The translations under genes and the position numbers were made by a program. The notes under the pieces were generated by a model, which had not been told where the DNA came from, did no database searches, and was given only the letters and a program-made list of their open reading frames with translations. Source: an uncultured Terriglobales bacterium (GTDB taxonomy: Bacteria; Acidobacteriota; Terriglobia; Terriglobales; Acidobacteriaceae). From it: a stretch of DNA of 41,811 nucleotides. Below, piece by piece: positions 15,842-23,725 of the stretch; within the stretch, counting starts at the first letter, position 1; the number at the start of each line of letters is the position of its first letter. Location of the stretch: positions 1-41,811 of the forward strand of contig CATPBJ010000066.1 of assembly GCA_955652395.1 (NCBI GenBank), written 5' to 3'.

Positions 15842-17293
15842 GTGGACAAGAATCGGTTCTTTTTTCAGCACTACGGCCTCACGGAACATGATCTCGAGCG
15901 CTACCTGGCAGCGGCCCTTTCCGCCGGCGGAGAATACGCCGATCTTTATTTCGAGTACCTCTCATCCACGTCGCTGATGGTGGACGAGTCAATGGTCAAG
16001 TCCGCTTCCCAGGGAATCTCCGCCGGATGCGGCGTTCGCGTAGTCGTAGGCGAGCGTACCGGCTATGCTTACACTGACGATCTTTCGTCCGAACGCATTC
16101 TGCACGCGGCCCGTACTGCGGCCCTGATCGCCAGCGGTCCTTCCAAGACACCGGTTGTGGGTTTCCAGGAGAAACCCACGCGCAGTCTTTACCCGGTAAC
16201 CCTGCCTTCGGTGGACGCTGAAATTACCGCCAAGGTCGAGTTGGTCATGCGCGCCGATGCCTCGGCCCGCGCCTATGATCCGCGCATCAAGGAAGTTCGC
16301 GCCAGCTATTCCGACGAGTTACGCAACATCCTGGTGGTGGGTTCGGACGGCACTTTTGCCGAAGACTCCCAGCCTCTGGCCCGCATGAACGTTTCCTGCA
16401 TCGCCAAGACCGAGGGGAATTCTGCTCGCGGCAGCTCTGGCGGCGGCGGACGGGTCGCTCTCGACTTCTTTTTCGGAGAGAAGACCCCCGAATATTTCGC
16501 GAAGGAATCTGCGCGCCAGGCCATTCTCCAACTGGACGCCCGCGAAGCACCTGCCGGCGAAATGGAAGTGGTGCTTGGTCCGGGCTGGCCCGGCGTACTT
16601 TTGCACGAAGCCGTGGGTCACGGGCTCGAAGCCGACTTCAATCGCAAGCAGACTTCAGCCTTTGCCGGGCTGATCGGCAAACGCGTAGCCAGCGAAAAAT
16701 GCACGGTGGTCGACAACGGCACCATGCCCTGGCGGCGTGGCTCGCTCAACGTGGACGACGAAGGTCAACCCACCCAGAACACGGTCCTGATCGAAAACGG
16801 AATTCTCAAGGGATACCTGAGCGACAAACTTTCCTCCCGCCTGATGGGAATGGCCGACACCGGCAACGGCCGTCGTGAAAGCTACGAGCACATCCCCATG
16901 CCACGCATGACCAATACTTATATGCTTGCCGGTCAGGACGATCCGGAAGACATCATCCGCTCGGTCAAGCACGGCGTTTACGCGGTAAATTTCGGTGGCG
17001 GCCAGGTGGACATCACTAGCGGCAAATTTGTCTTCTCCGCCTCCGAGGCCTATCTCATCGAGGACGGCCGAGTCACCGCTCCCATCAAGGGGGCGACGCT
17101 CATCGGCAACGGCCCCGACGTTCTCACGCGCGTTTCCATGGTGGGCAACGATCTGAAACTCGATGAAGGCGTCGGCACCTGCGGCAAAGATGGACAAGCC
17201 GTGCCTGTCGGAGTCGGTATTCCTACATTGAAGGTGGACCGCCTCACGGTTGGCGGAACAGCGAAGAAAGATCCCGGCGGCTTCATGCAGTAA
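15842..17293 (+). CDS. tldD: Metalloprotease TldD
   Basis: 483 residues, the usual length, starting at GTG with AAGGA 12 nt upstream. The zinc motif HEAVGHGLEAD begins at His255 (HEAVGH 255-260). Other family blocks are YADLYFEY near the N-terminus, SLNVDDEGQPTQNTVLIENG, GNGRRESYEHIPMPRMTNTY and the C-terminal GNGPDVLTRVSMVGNDLKLDEGVGTCGKDGQAVPVGVG. With TldE it forms a cytoplasmic heterodimeric protease that threads and cleaves unfolded peptides (microcin B17 leader, CcdA). tldE follows after 24 bp, so the two form an operon. No signal peptide is present, unlike the paralogues at 6.3-9.7 kb. Confidence 0.97.
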   Translation: MDKNRFFFQHYGLTEHDLERYLAAALSAGGEYADLYFEYLSSTSLMVDESMVKSASQGISAGCGVRVVVGERTGYAYTDDLSSERILHAARTAALIASGPSKTPVVGFQEKPTRSLYPVTLPSVDAEITAKVELVMRADASARAYDPRIKEVRASYSDELRNILVVGSDGTFAEDSQPLARMNVSCIAKTEGNSARGSSGGGGRVALDFFFGEKTPEYFAKESARQAILQLDAREAPAGEMEVVLGPGWPGVLLHEAVGHGLEADFNRKQTSAFAGLIGKRVASEKCTVVDNGTMPWRRGSLNVDDEGQPTQNTVLIENGILKGYLSDKLSSRLMGMADTGNGRRESYEHIPMPRMTNTYMLAGQDDPEDIIRSVKHGVYAVNFGGGQVDITSGKFVFSASEAYLIEDGRVTAPIKGATLIGNGPDVLTRVSMVGNDLKLDEGVGTCGKDGQAVPVGVGIPTLKVDRLTVGGTAKKDPGGFMQ

Positions 17294-17317
17294 ATCCGAA
17301 ATCACAAGAAATCATTC

Positions 17318-18706
17318 ATGTCCCAAACCGAACTGATCACGAAGAACCAAGAACTGAAAACCGATCTTCGAGAGATCGCCCAGGACATCGTGCGCCGCGC
17401 CATGGCCGGAGGCGCCACCGATGCCGAATGCGTAGTCCGCGAGGGCGACGAATTTTCCACGCTCGTCCGTCTCGGCCAGGTCGAAACCCTAAAAGAAGCC
17501 GGCTCCCGCTCCATCGGCGTGCGGATCTTTCATGGCCAGCGTTCGGCCAGCACTTATTCCAGCGACTTCTCCGGTGACGCGCTCGACCGCATGTTGAAGT
17601 CCGCGCTGGAGTTGGCCAGAATCACCTCTGAAGATCCCTTCAGCGGCATTCCGGAGGCCTCGCAACTCGGCTCGCTCGCGGGCGATCTCGATCTCTACTC
17701 GGCCGACGTGTACTCACTGCCCGGCGAAGAGCGCATCAACTACGCCCGCCGCGCCGAGAAGGCTGCCCTCGACTACGATCCTCGCATCAAGAATTCGGAG
17801 GGCGGCTCGTTCGATGCCGCCACCGGCCATAAAGTCCTGGCCAATTCCCACGGGTTTGTAGGCGAGTACCAACGGTCTTATTGTTCAGTCGCCGCCGTAC
17901 CTATCGCACGGTCGGAAAACGGCGCCATGCAGCGCGATTACTGGTTCTCGGTTGCCCGCAATCTTGGTCGCCTGGATTCACCGGAAGAAGTAGGAAAGAT
18001 CGCAGCCCAGCGCACGCTGCGGCGCCTGGGCGGGCGCAAGGTCAAGACGGCCAAGGTTCCCGTCGTCCTCGATCCCATGGTCGCGACTTCCATCCTGGGA
18101 CATATTTTCGAAGGCATCAATGGAGACTCCGTTTATCGCGGCGCGTCGTTCCTGGCGGGCAAACTGGGCGAAAAGATTGCCGGCGACCACGTCACCGTCA
18201 TCGACGACGGCACCATGGTCGGAGGCTTTGGCACCTCGCCCTTTGACGGCGAAGGTATCCCGACCCGGCGCACGGTCGCTATCGAGAAGGGCGTGCTCAA
18301 GTCATATTTACTCAACACCTACACCGCAAAAAAACTCGGCCTCCAGACCACGGGCAACGCCTCGCGTGGACTCGCCGGGACTCCAGGAATCGGCCCGGGA
18401 AACTATTTCCTCGAGCCAGGGAAAAAGACCCCGAAAGAAATAATTGCAGACATTCCAGAGGGACTCTACGTTACGGAATTTCTCGGCCACGGCGCCAACC
18501 TGGTCACCGGTGATTATTCGAGGGGGGCCTCCGGGCTATGGATCTCGGGCGGCGAACTCACCTATCCCGTCGAAGAGATCACGGTGGCGGGAAACCTGAA
18601 AGAAATGTTCTTCAACATTTCCGAAATCGCCAGTGACCTCGAGTTTCGCGGTGCGATGGCTTGCCCGACCATCCGCATCGACGGCCTGATCGTCGGCGGC
18701 GAATAA
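17318..18706 (+). CDS. pmbA: TldE/PmbA, non-metal partner of TldD
   Basis: 462 residues, 24 bp after tldD. Family features: DIVRRAMAGGATDAECVV near the start, SIGVRIFHGQRSASTYSSDF, the core VVLDPMVATSILGHIFEGINGDSVY where TldD has HExxxH, and the C-terminus NISEIASDLEFRGAMACPTIRIDGLIVGG. The zinc ligands are absent, as is normal for TldE, which supplies half of the chamber but not the metal. The gene is also known as pmbA for its role in microcin B17 maturation. No target peptide gene is seen nearby. Confidence 0.95.
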   Translation: MSQTELITKNQELKTDLREIAQDIVRRAMAGGATDAECVVREGDEFSTLVRLGQVETLKEAGSRSIGVRIFHGQRSASTYSSDFSGDALDRMLKSALELARITSEDPFSGIPEASQLGSLAGDLDLYSADVYSLPGEERINYARRAEKAALDYDPRIKNSEGGSFDAATGHKVLANSHGFVGEYQRSYCSVAAVPIARSENGAMQRDYWFSVARNLGRLDSPEEVGKIAAQRTLRRLGGRKVKTAKVPVVLDPMVATSILGHIFEGINGDSVYRGASFLAGKLGEKIAGDHVTVIDDGTMVGGFGTSPFDGEGIPTRRTVAIEKGVLKSYLLNTYTAKKLGLQTTGNASRGLAGTPGIGPGNYFLEPGKKTPKEIIADIPEGLYVTEFLGHGANLVTGDYSRGASGLWISGGELTYPVEEITVAGNLKEMFFNISEIASDLEFRGAMACPTIRIDGLIVGGE

Positions 18707-18732
18707 CGACAATTTCAGAGTGTAGATTCTAG

Positions 18733-18795
18733 ATTTCAGATTGGCTGTCTGCGCCAGGCCCGTAAATCTGCCATCTCAAATCTGCAATCTGAAAT
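18733..18795. repeat. 11-bp perfect inverted repeat downstream of tldE
   Basis: ATTTCAGATTG (18733-18743) is the exact inverse complement of CAATCTGAAAT (18785-18795). AAATCTG/CAGATT words lie between. It looks like another spacer repeat family instead of an intrinsic terminator, since no T-run follows. Confidence 0.6.
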
Positions 18796-18827
18796 GCCTT
18801 GCTGATCTCCAAGAGTACAATCGTCCA

Positions 18828-19331
18828 ATGGGAAGCCTGCTCCAGCCCTCTCCGGCCGCGGAAGAGCGACCCTCCAACTGGCTTCCGATTATGCTGGGTG
18901 TGGTGCTGGTGGTCATTGTCGTGGTGATCGCGTCCCTGCTGTTGCGTACTGATTCCAAAATTGCGAATGCGCCACACCCTTACGCGGCCAACATAAAATT
19001 TTCCGACATGAAGATGAGCGCGGCGGAAAACTTTGTGGGATCGACGGTTACATATCTCGACGGCACGGTCACGAACGCCGGAGACAAGACTGTCAGTCGT
19101 GCCCTGGTGCATGTCAGCTTCAAAGATTCACTCGGCCAGATCGTCCAGGCCGACGACGTCCCGCTGCGCATTCTCCAGACCAGCGGACCGTACCCCGAGG
19201 CCGTAGACCTCAGCGTCGCACCCCTGGTCCCGGCCCAGAGCAAACCGTTTCGCCTCACCTTCGAACACGTCACCGCAGACTGGAACCATGAATATCCGGA
19301 GTTGCGGGTAACGGACGTGGCGGTGAAATAA
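18828..19331 (+). CDS. Membrane-anchored DUF2393/FxLYD-like protein
   Basis: 167 residues from ATG 18828. An in-frame upstream ATG at 18741 lies inside the inverted-repeat spacer and is rejected. A short cytoplasmic N-terminus is followed by one membrane helix (about 19-39, LPIMLGVVLVVIVVVIASLLL). The outside beta-domain includes AENFVGSTVTYLDGTVTNAGDKTV and LVHVSFKDSLGQIVQADDVPLR, typical of FxLYD/DUF2393 immunoglobulin-like domains (L-D-G-x-x-x-N). Function is unknown. It follows tldDE on the same strand after about 120 bp and may be a separate unit. Confidence 0.7.
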   Translation: MGSLLQPSPAAEERPSNWLPIMLGVVLVVIVVVIASLLLRTDSKIANAPHPYAANIKFSDMKMSAAENFVGSTVTYLDGTVTNAGDKTVSRALVHVSFKDSLGQIVQADDVPLRILQTSGPYPEAVDLSVAPLVPAQSKPFRLTFEHVTADWNHEYPELRVTDVAVK

Positions 19332-19463
19332 TTGTCGAATCGGAGAAGTTGGATAGCTTCGACTTGCGCACGCTCACGCTCATTCCGACAAGCCTCGTCT
19401 CGATTCCTCAGGAAGGCTACTCCTGGCTCGAAAAACTGAGTAAGATTCTTCGGAGGAGGGCAC

Positions 19464-19876
19464 ATGGTCTTAGATCCCACAGCAGGCTCTTCGTTCCGGT
19501 GCTCGATTGCGCCATGGCTGTCGATAGGAAGTAGTGCGAAAGCCATCGATTTCTACAAGTCAGCGTTTGGGGCCACCGAGGCGTATCGCCTTGAAGTGCC
19601 CGGCGGAGGCGTGGTAGCCAGGCTTTCCGTTGAAGGCGCGGAGTTTTGCCTGAGTGAAGAGCCTCCAGAAACTGGCAACATCGGCCCTGAGTCTCTCGGT
19701 GGGGGTCCTGTCCGAATGATCCTGACAGTGGTGGATCCGGATGCGGTCTTCGCGCGGGCGCTGATGGCTGGTGCGTCTGAGATCTTTCCAGTGGGAGAGG
19801 ACCACGGCTGGCGATTGGGGCGCGTGGTTGATCTTTCGGTCTTCACTGGGAGATCGGCCGTCCGCTGGTCGTCTAG
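19464..19876 (+). pseudogene. VOC/PhnB-like glyoxalase-fold gene with a C-terminal frameshift
   Basis: An excellent ribosome site (GGAGGAGGG) precedes ATG 19464. The product reads IAPWLSIGSSAKAIDFYKSAFGA, then FCLSEEPPETGNIGPESLGG and VRMILTVVDPDAVFARAL, a VOC-superfamily (PhnB/glyoxalase-like) protein. At about 19833 one base appears to be missing. The frame in use continues with nonsense to 19934, overlapping selD, while the shifted frame restores FGLHWEIGRPLVV and a TAG at 19874-19876. WEI carries the family's metal-binding Glu, so the frameshifted product lacks it. This may be a true pseudogene or a sequencing error. Confidence 0.7.
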
Positions 19877-19926
19877 GCGTCAAGACGAGAGGTTTGTCCC
19901 ATACTTTATTCCTTTAGAATGTCCCC

Positions 19927-21042
19927 ATGCCTGACGTCAAAACCATTCGGCTGACCGAGACGGTCAAAGCCGGGGGCTGCGCTTCCAAACTGAGCCCCGC
20001 CGTTCTCGACAAGGTCCTGGGCAAACTGCCGCGCCAGGACGATCCCAACGTTCTGGTCGGTTTCGATCATGCCGACGACGCCGGCGTTTACAAGATCGCC
20101 CCCGGCATCGCATTGGTGCAGACCGTCGACTTCTTCACGCCCATCGTTGACGACCCCTACACCTTCGGCCAGATTGCCGCCACCAACGCCTTGAGCGACG
20201 TCTACGCCATGGGCGGCCGGCCCGTCACCGCCCTGGCTCTCGTGTGCTTTCCGGCCACGGGCGACCTGGAAGTTTTGGAGCAAATCCTCGCCGGCGGTCT
20301 TTCGAAAATGATGGAAGCGAACTGCACGGTCGTGGGCGGCCACAGTATCCGCGACGAGGAAACCAAGTTCGGATATTCCGTCACCGGCCTCATTGATCCC
20401 GCCCGGGTGTTTACCAACGGTAGCGCCCAGCCCGGCGACCGATTGCTGTTTACCAAGGCGCTTGGCACGGGCGTCATCTCCACTGCGATTAAGCAAGGAA
20501 CTGCGAAGCACCCCTGGATAGACGCCGCCACGCGTTCGATGACGACGCTTAACACAACTGCCGCCGAAATCAGCACCAGTTTCTGCGCGACAACGGACCA
20601 TGTGGGGACGGGTCTCAGACCCGTCCCGGCCGAGCGCAGCTCGGCAGGCTTGCCCCTCCACTCCATGACTGACGTCACCGGCTTCGGCCTGATTGGCCAC
20701 GCCCGCGAAATGGCCCTCGCATCGAACGTTTCGCTTCGTTTCCGGATCAGCGAGATCCCCCTGCTCGAAGGCGCTCTGGATTGCATTCGCGCCGGTAACA
20801 TCCCCGGCGGGCTGAAGAACAACCGGGATTTTGCCGAATGCGTGGTTGGATACGAAGAAGGAATTGCAGAGGAACTTAAGACAATATTGTTCGATCCGCA
20901 AACTGCAGGAGGTTTGTTGATCGCAGTGGCGGCGGAACGCTCGTTGGAACTTGTCCGCATTCTGCGGGCCGCCGGAGTACCCGCAGTAGAGATTGGCGAA
21001 GTCCTGGAGCGGACAAAGCCGCTCATCACGGTAGCGGCCTGA
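19927..21042 (+). CDS. selD: Selenide, water dikinase SelD with a repeat-encoded insertion
   Basis: 371 residues. SelD makes selenophosphate from selenide and ATP for selenocysteine or 2-selenouridine. The catalytic site is AGGCASK with Cys18 and Lys21 (a Cys-, not Sec-, form). Other blocks are VGFDHADDAGVY, TVDFFTPIVDDPYTFGQIAA, NALSDVYAMGG, VVGGHSIRDEE, MTDVTGFGLIGHAREMA and LFDPQTAGGLLIAV. Between MTTLNTTAAEI and MTDVTGFG there is an extra stretch of about 20 residues, CATTDHVGTGLRPVPAERSS being part of it. It is encoded by a double-hairpin repeat at 20602-20651. The reading frame stays open, so the protein may still work. rpiA follows after about 60 bp. Confidence 0.95.
   Translation: MPDVKTIRLTETVKAGGCASKLSPAVLDKVLGKLPRQDDPNVLVGFDHADDAGVYKIAPGIALVQTVDFFTPIVDDPYTFGQIAATNALSDVYAMGGRPVTALALVCFPATGDLEVLEQILAGGLSKMMEANCTVVGGHSIRDEETKFGYSVTGLIDPARVFTNGSAQPGDRLLFTKALGTGVISTAIKQGTAKHPWIDAATRSMTTLNTTAAEISTSFCATTDHVGTGLRPVPAERSSAGLPLHSMTDVTGFGLIGHAREMALASNVSLRFRISEIPLLEGALDCIRAGNIPGGLKNNRDFAECVVGYEEGIAEELKTILFDPQTAGGLLIAVAAERSLELVRILRAAGVPAVEIGEVLERTKPLITVAA
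20602..20651 (+). repeat. Tandem-hairpin repeat inserted in frame in selD
   Basis: Hairpin 1 is perfect: GGGACGGGTC (20605-20614), loop TCA, GACCCGTCCC (20618-20627). Hairpin 2 is GCCGAGC-gca-GCTCGGC (20629-20645), also perfect. It encodes HVGTGLRPVPAERSSAG (about residues 226-242). The plan and words match the copies at 4511-4673, 12111-12151 and 39976-40024. Confidence 0.85.
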
Positions 21043-21102
21043 GGAGTTGGTGCGCCGCCGCAGAACGCGGTAGAGTATCGGACGCGAGGATCGCTCACCA
21101 GC

Positions 21103-21789
21103 ATGGCCAATGACCAGGAAAAAGAAGCGGCGGCGCGCGCCAGCCTGCGCTTCGTACGCGATGGCGATATCGTCGGCCTGGGAACGGGGTCAACCGCCGT
21201 CTACGCGGTTCGCTTTCTCGGCGAACGAGTCCAGGCCGGGCTGAAGATTCGCGGCATCCCCACTTCTGTTCAGACCCAGAAACTGGCGACCAGTCTGGGA
21301 ATACCGTTGACGACACTGGCTGAAGTGCAGGAGATCAGCGTTACCATCGACGGCGCGGATGAGGTCGATCCTCAATTGCAATTGATCAAGGGCGGGGGCG
21401 GAGCGCTGTTGCGGGAAAAAATCGTGGCCTCAGCTACCAGGAAATTTGTGATCATCGCCGATTCCAGCAAGCAGGTCCCGATGCTGGGCAAATTTCCGGT
21501 CCCGGTGGAAGTGATCAAGTTTGCCGAAGCTCTGGTGGCGAAAAAGCTTGCTGCGCTGGGCGCCGTAGTCAAAGTGCGTGCGGATGCCTCCGGCCGCAAG
21601 TTCATCACCGACGAAGGTAATCACATTCTCGACTGCCACTTCGGCCAGATCCCCGATCCGCCGGCGCTGGCCCGTAAGCTCGAAACTACTCCTGGAGTGG
21701 TCGAACACGGGCTTTTTATCGGGATGGCAAGCATCGCCCTGATCGGAAAGGGCGATCAAGTTCTGGAGTTGCTCGGCAAGCAAAGCTAG
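21103..21789 (+). CDS. rpiA: Ribose-5-phosphate isomerase A
   Basis: 228 residues, the usual size. Signature blocks: GLGTGSTAVYAV (phosphate loop), TIDGADEVDPQLQLIKGGGG (catalytic Asp region), LREKIVASATRKFVIIADSSK with the catalytic Glu and Lys, and GNHILDCHF. It interconverts ribose-5-phosphate and ribulose-5-phosphate. It follows selD on the same strand. It runs tail to tail into the next gene, sharing CTAG at 21786-21789 so that one 4-bp palindrome gives a TAG stop to both genes. Confidence 0.97.
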   Translation: MANDQEKEAAARASLRFVRDGDIVGLGTGSTAVYAVRFLGERVQAGLKIRGIPTSVQTQKLATSLGIPLTTLAEVQEISVTIDGADEVDPQLQLIKGGGGALLREKIVASATRKFVIIADSSKQVPMLGKFPVPVEVIKFAEALVAKKLAALGAVVKVRADASGRKFITDEGNHILDCHFGQIPDPPALARKLETTPGVVEHGLFIGMASIALIGKGDQVLELLGKQS

Positions 21790-23051
21790 CCGGCAATCTC
21801 GCGCAGGGCGCTCAGAAATCTCTGCACTTCCTCGGCGGTGTTGTAATGCGCCAGACCGATGCGCAGGAAGCCGCCATCCTTCTCCACGTCGAGCCGTTCG
21901 GTGAGATTCAGGGCGTAGTAGTTGCCGTCCCAGGTAAAAAAGCCGCGCTCGCCCAATGTGGTAGCAAGTTCCAGTGGAGTGTGGCCCGCGATGCGCACCG
22001 CAACGGTAGGACAACGCCGATCAAGTTTCCCCACATCGCGGATGCCGTAAAACTTTAGTCCTGGAATGACCAGCAATCCACGAATGAGCGTTTCCGCCAG
22101 CCCGTGTTCGTGTTGCTGAATGGCGGCGTACCCCGCCACCAGCGCGGCGCGGCGAGTGGAGGCCGAACGGTCCACCTGGCGGCCCAGTTCGGCCAGATAG
22201 TCCACGCACGCGGTGATTCCGGCGATGCATTCATGGTTCAGCGTACCCCACTCCCAGCGGTTGGGGATGGCGTTCGTGTTGGCGCGCAGCTTGTAGGGTT
22301 GCAGGCGCTGCAAGTGCTCGCGCTTGCCGTAGAGAATTCCCATATGCGGTCCAAAAAACTTGTAGCTTGAACACACCAGGAAATCGCAATCGAGCGCGCG
22401 AACATCAATCGGACCGTGGGGCGCGTAGTGCACTGCGTCAATGTATGCCAGTGCGCCTTTCTGATGGGCCAGCCGGATAATTTCGCTTACGTCATTGATC
22501 GTGCCCACCGCATTCGAGGCATAACCCACAGCCACCACCCGGGTCCGGCTGCTGATTTTCTGCGCCAGATCGGCCATGTTGAGGGTGCAATCGTCTTCGT
22601 TGATGTCCACGAATCGGATGGTCACGCCGCGCTCCTCCAGCGCGCGCCAGGGAGAAACGTTGGCGTCGTGATCGAGATGGGTGAGCACGATTTCGTCGCC
22701 CAGCCCCAGTTCGCGGCCGATGGAGCGGCTGACGGCGAAGGTCAGCGTGGTCATGTTGGGACCGAAGACCACCTCATCTTGGGCGCAGCCGAAAAAATCG
22801 GCTATGGCGGAGCGAGCGTCGGCGATGACAGAGTTGGTGCGCTGGCTGGTAGCGTAAGCGCCGCAGGTATTGGCGTTCGAGTTTCTCAGATAGTCACTGA
22901 TGGCGTCGATCACGCGCTGCGGCACCTGAGTGCCGCCGGGTCCGTCCAGAAAAACCGCTGGCTGGCCGGCCACCGTCTGGGTCAAAGAAGGAAACTGAGA
23001 ACGCACCCGGGCAATATCGAGTGCCGCGCTGTCGGTCTGTGCAGTCGGCAT
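21786..23051 (-). CDS. Cysteine desulfurase-like PLP enzyme (class V aminotransferase)
   Basis: 421 residues. Class V aminotransferase fold: FLDGPGGTQVPQRVIDA near the start, HLDHDANVSPWRAL (His over the PLP ring), VVAVGYASNAVGTIND, YIDAVHYAPHGPIDV (PLP-binding Asp) and CSSYKFFGPHMG, where the Lys forms the Schiff base. It matches the 'cysteine desulfurase-like protein' family (TIGR01976 by recall) more than IscS or SufS. The catalytic loop Cys of true desulfurases is not obvious, so the substrate is uncertain. Its tail touches rpiA. Proximity to selD invites a selenium-delivery idea but the genes converge, so co-regulation is not supported. Confidence 0.85.
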   Translation of the reverse strand: MPTAQTDSAALDIARVRSQFPSLTQTVAGQPAVFLDGPGGTQVPQRVIDAISDYLRNSNANTCGAYATSQRTNSVIADARSAIADFFGCAQDEVVFGPNMTTLTFAVSRSIGRELGLGDEIVLTHLDHDANVSPWRALEERGVTIRFVDINEDDCTLNMADLAQKISSRTRVVAVGYASNAVGTINDVSEIIRLAHQKGALAYIDAVHYAPHGPIDVRALDCDFLVCSSYKFFGPHMGILYGKREHLQRLQPYKLRANTNAIPNRWEWGTLNHECIAGITACVDYLAELGRQVDRSASTRRAALVAGYAAIQQHEHGLAETLIRGLLVIPGLKFYGIRDVGKLDRRCPTVAVRIAGHTPLELATTLGERGFFTWDGNYYALNLTERLDVEKDGGFLRIGLAHYNTAEEVQRFLSALREIAG

Positions 23052-23077
23052 AATAGTTATAGGGATTCAGATTCGTC

Positions 23078-23154
23078 GTGGCGCCGGCGTCCCGCCGGCT
23101 GTCCCGAGGGCATCCTGCCCTGGCGCATCCTCAGCCCATCATCCTCAGCCCATC
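23078..23154. repeat. Dispersed repeat (GGCGCCGGCGTC...) plus a 14-bp tandem duplication
   Basis: GGCGCCGGCGTCCCGCCGGC followed by TGTCCCGAGGGCATCCT matches the minus strand of 35271-35337 (GCGCCGGCGTCTCGCCGGCT, then GTCGTGAGGGCATCCT). Next to it ATCCTCAGCCCATC is repeated exactly twice (23127-23140, 23141-23154), the second copy overlapping the stop codon of the PPOX gene. Confidence 0.7.
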
Positions 23155-23543
23155 ATGGTCGTGTGTTCGGGCTGGATCTTATAAATCACGCGGGTTTCCG
23201 TCGGCTGGCGGTAAGGGTACTTGTCCACGCCGAGATACTTCTTGGCCATCTTGTCGATGTGAGCGTCCGCGCCCTCTTCTGTGATTTCGACCACCCGGCC
23301 GCGAATTTCAAGATACCGGTAGGGGTTTTCCGGATCGACAATAGCGAGCGCCACGCGCGGATCGCGGCGGACGTTACGATCTTTCTGACGGCCCTTGGCG
23401 GAATTGAAAACAACCAGATCGCCTTCCAGATCGCACCACACCGGCGTGACCTGGGGGCGGCCGTCAGGCATCAGCGTGCCCAGACTGGCGAACGCGCGCT
23501 TGTTAAACAGATCACGATACTTTTCGGGGATGGCCGAGGACAT
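23145..23543 (-). CDS. PPOX-class (pyridoxamine 5'-phosphate oxidase-like) flavin/F420 protein
   Basis: 132 residues. The split-barrel fold is marked by FASLGTLMPDGRPQVTPVWCD, FNSAKGRQKDRNVRRDPRVALAI, YRYLEIRGRVVEITE and the ending TRVIYKIQPE. This is the pattern of the small PPOX-class F420-dependent proteins (Rv1155-like, TIGR03618 by recall). Members bind FMN or F420 and reduce varied substrates; none can be inferred here. AGGAGG 5 nt upstream of the ATG is the strongest ribosome site in this region. The last residues and stop lie in a tandem duplication, so the C-terminus may be recent. Confidence 0.88.
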   Translation of the reverse strand: MSSAIPEKYRDLFNKRAFASLGTLMPDGRPQVTPVWCDLEGDLVVFNSAKGRQKDRNVRRDPRVALAIVDPENPYRYLEIRGRVVEITEEGADAHIDKMAKKYLGVDKYPYRQPTETRVIYKIQPEHTTMMG

Positions 23544-23725
23544 GCATACCTCCTGGGTAGTGAGTGCAGCTTTGTGGGATTATAGACGGCTGGCACTGAA
23601 GGCAACCATCTGAAATCCACGCCGTGGTCTTGCATCTTTTTCCCGCTCCAGTAAACTACCAGACATTTCAAGATCGGAGTATTTTGGATGGCCAGAGCAA
23701 TCCTGCGAACTTCGATCGCAGCCCT

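Noticed and set aside
19927..23051. A selenium operon (selD with the cysteine desulfurase-like gene as a selenium donor)
   Set aside because: The two genes converge with rpiA between them, and no selA, selB or selenouridine synthase is present.
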